Shown here piece by piece: positions 26,701 through 38,700 of a DNA stretch of 64,000 nt. The stretch's first letter is position 1, and every line of letters begins with the position of its first letter. A program made the translations under genes and the position numbers. Source of the DNA: Bombyx mori (lineage: Eukaryota; Arthropoda; Insecta; Lepidoptera; Bombycidae); NCBI RefSeq assembly GCF_030269925.1, contig NC_085126.1, positions 4,156,501-4,220,500 on the forward strand. Direction: 5' to 3'. The notes beneath the pieces were generated by a model that searched no databases, was not told the origin of the DNA, and saw only the letters and a program-made list of their open reading frames with translations.

Positions 26701-29700
26701 GTCTTTGACCCCTCGAATTATGAATTATTATGTTAGTAGAATATATTGTTGAAGAATATAAAAGCTCAATACGTAATTTAAAACAACTTTTGCGGTTCAA
26801 TTTCGTATTTTCATTTTGTTATCTCTTACATTTTTAATAGGAATAAAACTTATAAAAGTTTATAAAATAACACTTAAATTAATTGATGTATTTGATTTAG
26901 TCCGTAAAGAACGAACAAATTTTAGAGGTCAGTAACCTCACAAAATAAACATCGCAGCGGCTTGGCGCCACTCGTGTTCTTTCAAAACAATATAAAAGGT
27001 GTAGCGGAATTTTATAAATCATATTTGTTGTGTAATTTTGTAGTAGCTATCAGAATCTTATTTAGTAACGTCACTATTAAAAAAATATTATACACTAGAT
27101 GATGACCGAGTTTTGCTCGCCTTTTTTTTTTATAACGCCATCTTGTTGTGTCTTTAAAGCAGTAAAAATAATATTATTATTCGCCAGTAGATGTTGGAAA
27201 GAGTCATATCGATAAAGTTGATCATTGAAAACACGAATAAAACAACATTTTCCGAAAATAAATCGTAGCTAGATCGATTTATCGCCCCCGAAACCCCCTG
27301 TATACTAAATTTTATGAAAATCGTTGGAGCCGTTTCCGAGATTCAGATTATATATATATATATACTAGCGACCCCGGCGAAATTTGTTGCGCCTTAGGGG
27401 CAATAAATGAGCAGACTTTTTTTGATCAAGGTCAATTTTTTATTTGGATAATTAATGTAAATTAAAAAAGCAAGTATTTTAATGATTCTTTATTGGCCAT
27501 GTATTTTAGTATTTATTATTATATTTTCTTGTTCTTCTACAGTCCTTTCACTCGCAAAGTTTCGAATCCTAGTTGCATTACGGTTTCGTCGGGAAAGATT
27601 TAATCGTGTTGGTCGCGGCATGGCTTTCTTAATGATTACCTATATCGGCACAATAAGCTAATCAAAACTCGAAATAAACACATCAACCGGTCAACTTCAA
27701 AATTCTACTATAATTAACCATAAACTACACTACGTTTAGCTGTCAGTTGCGTTTTGTTATTCCATATCTGTTGCGTTTTGTTATACCACATTTTATGTCA
27801 CACTAGCGGCCTGCCCCGGCTTCGCATGGGTAGTAGCGCACGCGATGTAAAAAAAAATATGTAATTTTTTACACGTTGGGTTACATTATTGGAGTTTCAG
27901 TAAGGCTCCCAAATTTTTTTGAAAATATAATAAATATAGCCTATGTCACCCGGGGATAGCGTAGCTTTCCAACAGTGAAAGACTTTTTCCAATCGGTTCA
28001 GTAGTTTCGGAGCCTATTCAATACAAACAAACAAACAAATCTTTCCTCTTTATAATATTAGTGTAGATTCCACAGAAACGTGATAAAAAGTATCGTATGT
28101 CCTTCTCCTGATCCTAAGCTACCTCTCCACCAATTTTCAGCCAAATCAGTTCAGCCGTTCTTGAGTTATAAATAGTGTAACTAACACGACTTTCTTATAT
28201 ATATATATATATACAAGTATTGCTCGTTTAAAGGTATAAGATTACTGTTAACGAATCAACGTCGCGTCATACATTGATGGCTGTGATTGACCAACGATGA
28301 CGTCATATCGCACGAACCAATAACAAATCAGGAAACGCAATAGCGGCACCAATTGTCAAAATTTAAAAAATATTACACGAAAAAAAAGATGGACGCACAT
28401 GTCAATTCTATATTTGTAAAATAATAAAAAACCATATACATAATTAGTATTTGGAGAAGTAAACGCATTTATGCATTTTCCTGGCCACCTCAAGATACCT
28501 ATAACAAATAGACGCAGCAATTACAAATTCCCAGTAGCATGTTTTGAAAATAAATGTCAAACTTTGTTGACAGAGCGTCTGACCGATCTCCGTTCGATGG
28601 TTCTTGCTGTTCCGGATACAGACCTGTTGATTCTGCGAGCCTCACCACGCCCGATGAAGACGAAATGGACCCAGTAAGTACAAGCAGCCGTTATGGAAAG
28701 TCCCGAACATTTTTGAGGGTATACGATAATTTTTAATTCGATTTTTCTAGAATTATTGATATATGCACCAACATTCTGTCAAGCAAGGCGGTTCAACTCG
28801 ACCGTCGCCCATAACAAAACTAAAAACACAATGAAAAATTATTTTGTTTTCTTTCTTATTTACTGGTGGTAGGACCTCTTGTGAGTCCGCGCGGGTAGGT
28901 ACCACCGCCCTGCCTATTTCTGCCGTGAAGCAGTAATGCGTTTCGGTTTGAAGGGTGGGGCAGCCGTTGTAACTATACTGAGATTTTAGAACTTTTATCT
29001 CAAGAGGGGTGGCGCATTTACGTTGTAGATGTCTATGGGCTCCAGTAACCACTTAACATCAGGTGGGCTGTGAGCTCGTCCACCCATCTAAGCAATAAAA
29101 AAAAAAATATATTTTCTTTAGAGAATGTTATTAATAGGCAGTACTGAAAAACCATTTACATATAATTAAAATTAACGTTTAAAATATCAGTTTTAAGAAC
29201 TATATATATTTTTTGGCCCTCGGGTACTATATATAAGTATACAAAATAACCTTTTTTCACTTACTTAAAATGTGCCTTCGCTCCAGAATAGATCGACCGG
29301 AACGAGTGTATTGATCTTTTGAAATATGACGTCATTATTTTCCTAGATTCCGAAGTATAGAGTGGTGTTGCTCGGCGATGCGGGAGTCGGAAAAACAGCC
29401 CTGGTATCACAATTTATGACGTCAGAATACATGAATACATACGACGCTAGTTTAGGTATGTATCAAAATAAATCTTCCAAGTAGTTTTGAGATTTGACCT
29501 TCGTTACTGAAGCGACTTGTGTTATCTTATGTTTGCAATTCATAACTGAAATGCAAAGAATATTAGAAGTTTTTTTTAGAACTAATTACCTATCATAGCT
29601 TAAAGATAAAGGCTCAATTTAATTGGGTTTGCATCATCATAAAAACAATGCATTATCTTAAAGGCGATTTCAATAAAATTCTTAACATTTTAGATTGCAT

Positions 29701-32700
29701 TTTTAAGAAAACTTACTCACTTATTGTGGGTGGATACGTAATGTTCTATTAATCGATCTAATATTCGGTTATTAGGGTAATTTAGCAATAACAATTTTAT
29801 AGGGTGACCTTCTAAAAGGTCTTAACACACATTTATGATGTAACTTGGATTTAATCACACCATCATAAAAGTTGAAATAATATACAACACTCACCATAGC
29901 TGAAAATGTTTACGGAGTGACAATCATTGTTTAATGAATAGTTTTAATGAATGTCACAATTTATTCCTTAACGTTGTGAATTTACGAGTAGCTACAGAAT
30001 GGCTTGAATAACTCCAATTCTATCATTCCGTGTACACTTTACTTGAGTTAAAGCTAACAAGCTACAAGCGCAGGAAGCGACGTCATGAAAAAGTCTTGTT
30101 ATATTTTATCTAAGTATAATGCTATTAAATAATACTGCCAATAATAATTAGTAACTATTACTAATAACAGACGCCATTAATCGGTACATATACACGATTT
30201 TGTACTGTACTATCCATGCAATTTTCCAGCCTTAGCAATGAATTACTATGTCATTTTTCATATAACTGAATTTCGAGTTACAATTCTGAATTTAAAACTA
30301 TTCTCAGATATTCCCAGACAAACTTTCACACTAGTTTTATTCTTATTAATGATCGTTCCATTGGTTAGTGCGTGGGATAGATTGATTCTGAGCGTTCAAG
30401 AATTGCTACGTTAACGTAAATGAACAAATTTTGCTAGGTTTAGACTTTTTAATTAGTGGGAGTTTAAAGCGAAGACGAACTAGACAGAGAGATTTTCGCG
30501 TCAGTTTATTTTAAATTTTTATTTTAAATTAAATGGTGAAATCCAAAAATAAAAAGTCTTTAATTTGGTAGTGTATTTTTTAAAAAGTATTATCTTAGCA
30601 TTTCAATTTTTTTAAATCTTTTTTATCATATAGGTACTCCGTCAAATGAGTATTTCAATATTACAATTTTGTATTATTTTTTGCTGTTCCCATTATTAAT
30701 ATTAAACATAGAAGTTTTCATTTCCTTAAGATTTTCAAATTGGTTCAAAAGTAAACGAATTGATTAAATAAATAAAACTGTTTTGTTTTCACACACCAAT
30801 AAATAGTCAAGGTTCTATTTTTTTTTTAAATGGTGTTTTCCTTGCTTGTTGCGTTATGAATGATGTGTTGAATATTAAAAAAGAAATGGTGTTGTCCTTG
30901 CTTGTTATGTTATGAATGATGTATTGAATATATTTTTTTATAAATTTACACTCAAAAAATTATACAAAAAATAGGGTATTTAATAATCTTAAAATTCTTG
31001 TTCTCTTTCTTCTTCAATTTGTTTAATATTGTATAGCTTACATTTCTTGCATGGTTGCATGCATATCATGATTAACGATATGTTTCCATCTGAACTTAGT
31101 TTTGAGGCTATCTAATAATTGCATGTTAGGTTGGAACTGTAATAAGCTGTACAACTGTTCGCTATTAATGAGAATATTGTAATTCTAATTATCATAGTTT
31201 TTACTTAGACGTTTAACTGTGTCTTTTTAATGCGTAAATAAATAAACTTATTTCACATTTTCGTAATAAAAGTGCTTAGATCCGGAGCGTAAGTTATATT
31301 ATCGCAAAAAGTGTTGGTCCGGTTCCTTGATGTTGCGAAAAGAATGCTCACTTAATAACAAGCAGTGGCTTGGAGAGAGAGAGGGAGAGAGAGAGGGAGA
31401 AAGGGAGGGAGAGAAAGAGGGAGAGAGAGAGGGAGAGAAAGAGGGGGAGAGAGAGCGGGAGAGAAAGAGGGGGAGAGAGAGAGGGAGAGAGGGAGGGAGA
31501 GAAAGAGGAGAGGGAGAGATAGAGAGAGATAAACATTTAAAAATTTCTGAATTGCGTACTGTGATACGTAGAAAGCCCAGATTCACTTCGCTATCGGAGT
31601 TAGTATCATACACATATTTGAAGCCGTCAGCGCAATAGTGGCCTAAGCCTGCCATAGTTATTATGGAGCAATGAGGTTTAAGTTTTCATGAATTTGAATT
31701 TGAGTAGACAAAAAAGCAATAATGCTTACAAAGCCATCTGTTATCTATGAGTGAAACTATGGATAGGCCGGTTTTGCATCAAAATTTATTATATTTTAAA
31801 TAAATTACAATGTACATATAAGCATGATTATGAAAAATTGTGGGTTAGGCCACATTTGCGCTGACGGCCTCATTTGATCTGTGTATCTTTGTTTCGTAAC
31901 GGCATCCATGGCACCGAATAAAATTTTAGAACACGTTGAAGGTCTAATGTTTATTTTTGAGACCCTCGAAAACAAATAATCATAATTTTCAATATTATTA
32001 CATACAGAGATTATGCTTAAAATATATATATTAGAAGCGAGATAATACTCTTGTCGCACGCCAGAGAATAATATTTCTATTTAAATCATTTGAAATGTAT
32101 TCCCAATAGGTTGTTAGGTAATAAAATGAACATAAGATATGGCTGTAGGAGCAGGCTGTTTCCCGAAAACCTTGAACACGAACTTAAAGCTGTCAAACTG
32201 CCCAAAAGCTTACTTTAAGTCGTCCCTTGTAAACACTTAATTACAGTTCTGAACAGTTTACGTGAACGTGCGTGCTTAGAGAATTATTTATTTTCTATGT
32301 CAGTAACAAATAAGTATGTAGGTAATGTAAGTAAATTGTATTTGCTTCTGCTTACCCAACGAGACAAACTAAGGGAAATAAACAGTATCTAGTCTCCCGA
32401 ATATTATATAATTAATTTGTGTTCAGGTTTTTATTCTATTATGTGCGTGTGAACGTTTTGGATTCGAAGTAGTACTCCATACACTGACAATGAAACAATC
32501 TTTAGTCAGTGGTCGAACCTTCTAACTCAACAGCAAAGGAACGAAAGCTTAAAAGCGCTGGCAACTGCTTTTAAACTTTGACCTCTTGTGAGTCCGCACG
32601 GGTAGGTACCACCACCCTGCCTATTTCTGCCGTGAAGCAGTAATGCGTTTTGGTTTGAAGGATGGGGCAGCCGTTGTAACTATATGAGACCTTAGAACTT

Positions 32701-35700
32701 ATATCTCAAGGTGTGTGACGCATTTACGTTGTAGATGTCTGTGGGCTCCAGTAACCACTAAACACCAGGTGGGGTGTGAAATCGTCCACATATCAAGGCA
32801 ATAAAAAAAAAATTCGTGCTCAAAAATTTTACTATCCCGGTCTATCTAACTGCATAAACTTACAAATAAGATCTTATTTGAAATTCAGAATTCAGGGTTA
32901 CACATGCTCCACACGCTTCCTATTTAAGTTTGTAACTCGATTGAGTACGATCCTGCAATATCCAAATCAATTTCCAACAGGATATTCAAGTTCAGATATA
33001 CACTGACATGTACTATGTTTCAACCGTTTTATAATAAACTAGCAGCCCGCTCAGGCTCCGCTCGGGTCTTTAACAAAAATTTCAACGATATTTGACGTTG
33101 TTTTATTTTCTTAAATAAAAGAACAATTATTGCGGCATAAATATAATAGTTAGACATATGCTGTCGCGACACTTTTTGTAAACAATAATGTGTTCTACAA
33201 AGTCGTAGTACATTATTTTATTCTATCATCAATAGTTTTCGCAAGGCACGCGATGTAAAGAATATTTTAGGTATTTTTTTCACACCTTAGGTTTTAGTAA
33301 GAATCCCTAAATTTTTTTCAAAAAAAGGATTATGGCCTATGTCACTGGGGAATCGTGTAGCTTCCAAACAGTGAAAGAAATTTTCAAATCAGTTCAGTAG
33401 TTTCGAAGCCTTTTCAATACAAACAACCAAACAAATCTTTCCTCTATAATATTAGTATAGATTGATTGCTTTAGTGGGATTTTTCCTAGAAAACGCGTTA
33501 AGCAGAAATACTAAGCGTGCATAGACAGCAGAGCGTAAATAATTACTTTAAACACGAATCCATAGTTATAACGGCATTTGAATAAACGCTCTTGGTCAAA
33601 CCACAGCCTGTTTATATTATAGAAATAGACAATACGGTAGATTGCTTACAATACAGCTTCGGTAAAGTAAATTCGATTATAAATTATAGGTATTTTATAA
33701 TTAATATAATTATTATTGAAGCATTATTCTGAATTTAGGGTTTGGCTCTAAAGTTTAGTTAAAGTCTCAATGTTAATAAAGAATCATTTGACGTTTAAGT
33801 TTTCACTTAATGAGCTGATCACCTGATCACTTGATCAGTTCATTCAGATACGAACCGTATACGTATACTGGTATACGTATTTTAACGTACAAATATGTAT
33901 ACCAGTCTCTGGTGATCATGGTGCTGAGAATTCTAGTTCCCAATAGCCGTTTGCGATTTGTCGACGGCTGTATATATATATTTATTGATTTTAGCGAGCG
34001 GATTCTAAATAACATTTATTTAAGGTTAGTTTACACCCTGTAATAGATAAAGATGCAAATCAAAGCGTTATCAAACCAAAATTAAATGATAGAGACAAGG
34101 ATCGGTGCGTACTTTTTTTTATTGCCCTTGCGGTCAGACGAGTATACGATCCACTTGATGGTGAGTGGTTATCGTCACCCATGAAATTCAGCAATGCCTC
34201 TTTTTATTTGTCTCAAATTTGAACTTTTTATGTAGTTTTTCTCTTTCAATTATATTTGTCTTCGTTGTGTGAATAGCTGACAACTCCCAGTGACTGACAA
34301 TGCCCAGACATTGAAGAGCTCGGATCATTATTATCGTTACTATGATTGATAAGACCTTTTTAATTTGGTCAAAGAAGCATTTCACAACCTTTAATTTAGC
34401 ATAAAGAACTGTTGATGAAAAAAAATTAAGCATCATGTTTCGGTAGATTTCAAAATAATAATGGGCGTACGTCCAGTCCGATGCGACCCAGCCCAAAATT
34501 TTTCAACGAACATCGTATGAGGAATCCATTAGTGACCCTTTTCGGTCTCTTTGACCTAATGGAATTTGAGGAAATTGACTAAAACATGTTCCACGGTATT
34601 AGACGCACTAAATGACGAGACAATAATGTAGAACGACTGGTAATGCGGCTGTGTTCATAGCGATGAGCGGAGAGACGAGCGGGTATTTATTTTTGATTAA
34701 CGGGAGTTTGACGTTTGCAGTCGATTACCATCGCTCATGGAATTCGGAAATATTAAGGGCACAGCCAAAACGTACTTATCAAAAAATAAATAATAGTTTA
34801 AAAAAACTAACAAAATACGCTTTTATAGAAAATCTAACTAAAAAATACAAAATAAATTTTAATAAATTTGAATTAAACAAAATTGTCTTAATAAGTATAC
34901 CAAATTTCGAGTTAATCCGACGTTTTGAAGGGGGTCAAAATCATGTTCAAAGATTCCGTTACAAACATACATACATACGTCTGAAGCTAATAAAAGCGTA
35001 TTAAAAACAAACCTGTTTTTGAAAATAAATATGTCATAGCTTTGGTGACACACTAAAACTCAGAGACGTTTTCTTTAAGCGAAGTTTGTGGAGAATAGTC
35101 GACGGTAAACAGTCTTGGCTCTGCCCACTTACTAAGGTAGGAGGGGGCATTTACATTGTAGATGTCTATGGGCTCCGGTAACGATTTCACATCAGGAGGG
35201 CAGTGAGCTCGTCCGAGCACCAAAGCATTAAAAAAAAGCGGATCGTAAACAAGGGCAATAAAAAAAGGTTAATAAAACTCCGAAAGATTGGAGTTTTTAG
35301 TGGGATAAAAATGACCCTTGTAAGGACAGTGAATTAACACAATAGTTTATAACTAATAGGCATAATCAGTCCCATCTCTGGTTATATGAAATTCATACAT
35401 ATTACTTACTATTCTTAGTCATTTTATACAAAAAAATTTATGTTTGTATCGCTATGTAATCTTCTATATAAGTCATCACAAATTTCTCACACACTTCTTT
35501 CGTGGATCGTTCACTCTCTCATAAGAGACATAATAAGTCCAGAGACCACGTACTAGTCGGATATCATTCTAGTTATACTTACTTATTTGTACTTTTATTG
35601 AAATTTTCACATTAGGTTTGTGAAAACTACATAACTTAACAATGTCTACGTTCTTAAGTTTAATTGTACCATAGCTTTGTATGTAGTGTTTTAGTAATGA

Positions 35701-38700
35701 GTGGAGATGAGAGCTGAGGCTATGTGAAGTGTAAATATTACGCATTCCTTTTAGTAATTTGATAACTATACTGATTTAAAACAAAGGCGTATTTATACTA
35801 CGCTCTCATTTACCACTATACTAGCGACCTTTAGCGTGATTGGCTGTTTAGCTTTGTATCTTCTGTATTATAACACAAGACTTCTTTTTGCTTGCACACA
35901 TGCCGAAGTCAAATGCGGTAAGTTCACACTTGACTAGTTTGCTTTCGCTTAAAACCCTGTCTCCTATACAAACGATTATTATAATTAAATACATTTACAT
36001 GTTTAATTTTATGATTTATATTTAATGTTTATTCATACTTCTACATTGATTTACAGTTTGATTTTTAAACATTACTACGATGATATATATGCATTGAAAT
36101 AAAGTTTTTGACGTGTAATAAATGAACTCAGCAGCTAAATCAGTCGCAATGTACTTGTATAGTTCGAAGTATCGGGCAGCTGTTATATAGTATAATACAA
36201 TTGAGACTTTGACGTCATTTCTCAAGGTGAGTGACAGTATTCGAACTGTGAAGTCCATGGGCACTGCTATGCACTCGGCACTAGATAAGCGTGAGTTGAA
36301 CTACTGGTCAAGATGGTGATATAAATCCGCCCTAAAACTAGAAACAGTGGATTTTTTTTTCCTTTTGAATACACGATGTTATTGCTTCATCGTGATAGAT
36401 GTTCGTAAGCTCGTGTTTTATTGAAGCAAGGCGTCCTCAGTTCATCCGTTCGTATTCACTACTATGTTCCTTGATTAAAATATACGGGCTTGCATGGTTC
36501 AAACTCCGACAAAATCGCATGATTTTAAACGAGTATACCAGCAGTTTTAGCTCTTAGGCCACTTTTAAAGGCCCATGGTCAAAGGCCCAAGGCCAAAGGC
36601 CCACCTTTAAAAGAATTAGAGCAGGGCATATACAAAAAATGTCTAGTGTACACAAGCCGTTCCCCCAACCGCTTCGGGGGAAGGTGTAGCGCGGCACTAT
36701 CAATCGGGCTCTTGGCCCGTCGACCGAGGGAACCGGCGGTCATGTTGCTGGCGGCCGCCGGTCCGGCGTCTGGGGGACGGCGGGATGGATGTAATGTGCT
36801 CTGCGTAAACCCTGTCCCGCCGTCTCAATAGCTCCGACTGGGTTCCCGCCCGGTCCGGGGTAGGGCGCCGGCTGTGAGCGGCAGGAGTTTTTAGTGAGGT
36901 TCGACTCCCACATACCCCACCTGCCGTGCGGGTCGGGATCCGGCGATTTTCTCCTGTGGAAAAAAAAAGGTGTACACAAGCGCGGAATACTTTAACATTT
37001 CATTGAAACGCTTCTATATTATATCATGATCAATCACTCTACGTCATTTAAACTATAAATCAGAGCGTGTTTTCCACGTAGTAATTGTTATTCATCGATA
37101 TTCATTTTGTGTATTTCCGACGATACCTTTCGATTTTTTATTCTATCAATCATTATCATCGTTAAATGGATCAGGGACACCGACAATCTATACGATGTAC
37201 CTATTGTTTCGTAATTTTAGTGCCCGTTTTTAGTGTACTATTATATAAATTTCATTTGCTTATTCGTTTTACACGGAATATTTTTTATTGGTGATAGGAC
37301 GTCCGGTTATAGGCTATATAGGTTTATAGGTTATTTTATTTTATAGGTTTCGCGGAGTCGGAGGGGTGGGGATCGATGGGGTTGGGGGGAGTCGGTAGTT
37401 AGTTAAGTGGGGCGGGTAAAAGAAAAAAAAAAACACGCGTGGCACTTGGGGACTGCCGCGGTAAAGCTATTACATAGCATTTTTATCAACTCATGCAATT
37501 ATAATTGGACAATAATAATTTAATATTCAAACCATAACAAAATAAGACCATGCTGTATTTATAAACGTTAACTAAAGCAAAACATTAACTGTCCCCTTCA
37601 CACTCATAAGCTAGACTGCGCGAGAGAGAGATGGGCAGACTTTTCATGATGCGCATGTAGTGCGACGTCACGCCGCGCGCTTATTCACAATCACTACACA
37701 AACGCAACGTGTGAGTGCGAGCTACATCGTAGGCGGAGTGGGGGGTGTTACGTTTTATTTTCGTTACGGAATTTCTTGATTCGGTCGCCGCGATAAAAGC
37801 TATACAATAGCTTAAAAAAGGACGTCTTGCGAGGCCGCATAAGTGGGTACCACCACTTTGCCTGTATGTGCTGAGGCATTATTGCGTTTCGCTTACAGGC
37901 CTATGTTTGCGTCTTTATTAGTGGTTGAAGAAACTATTTTTATTGCTTAAATGTATATTATATTACCATGATAAAAGGAGCTCCAGTTGTTATAATAATA
38001 ATATTTACTATAATTACAACCATATATTCGTAAAGCCTCTTATTCATTATTGTCTGAAATATACGTACATAAATTCGTTTTCATTGCTGTTTTCCGTTGT
38101 GTATAGATAAATTTTAAGAGCGTTATCACAGTTTAATTCAAGCGGTAGGCTAATTAATAATTACAATATTATGCAAATGTTAAAAGTTTTGGGAAATTTC
38201 GCATGAAATAGAGACAGACAGCTCTTATATTTCATAATTGCCAGGAAAGATTTTTCAAAACTCAGTCGAACGGACCACCCTGCCCATTTCTGCCGTGAAG
38301 CAGTAATGCGTTTCGGTTTGAAGGGTAGGGCAGCCGCTGTTAATATACTTGAGACCTTAGAACTTATATCTCGAGGTGGGTGGCGCATTTACGTTGTAGA
38401 TGTCTATGGGCTCCAGTAACCACTTAACACCAGGTGGGCTGTGAGCTCTTCCACCCAACTAAGCAATAAGCAATAAAAAAAACAAAAAAAATAATGAAAT
38501 TAAAATTCAGGACACGGGGCTATAACGCGCTTGTTTTATGGCCTATCTATCTGCTATTAGCCTCCAGAGGCGATTGTGGCTTAATTTTTGTGGGTGAGCT
38601 CACGACTTATACAAAAGCAGTATATCTTTTAGCATTCGTAAAACAACGACAATATAATATTATAATATAATTAATTAACGGCCGTCTGGTGTAGTGGTAA

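Noticed and set aside
31299..31655. Long Ser/Pro/Leu and Glu/Arg-rich open frames
   Set aside because: Both strands are open only because of the GA repeat; no start context or homologue.
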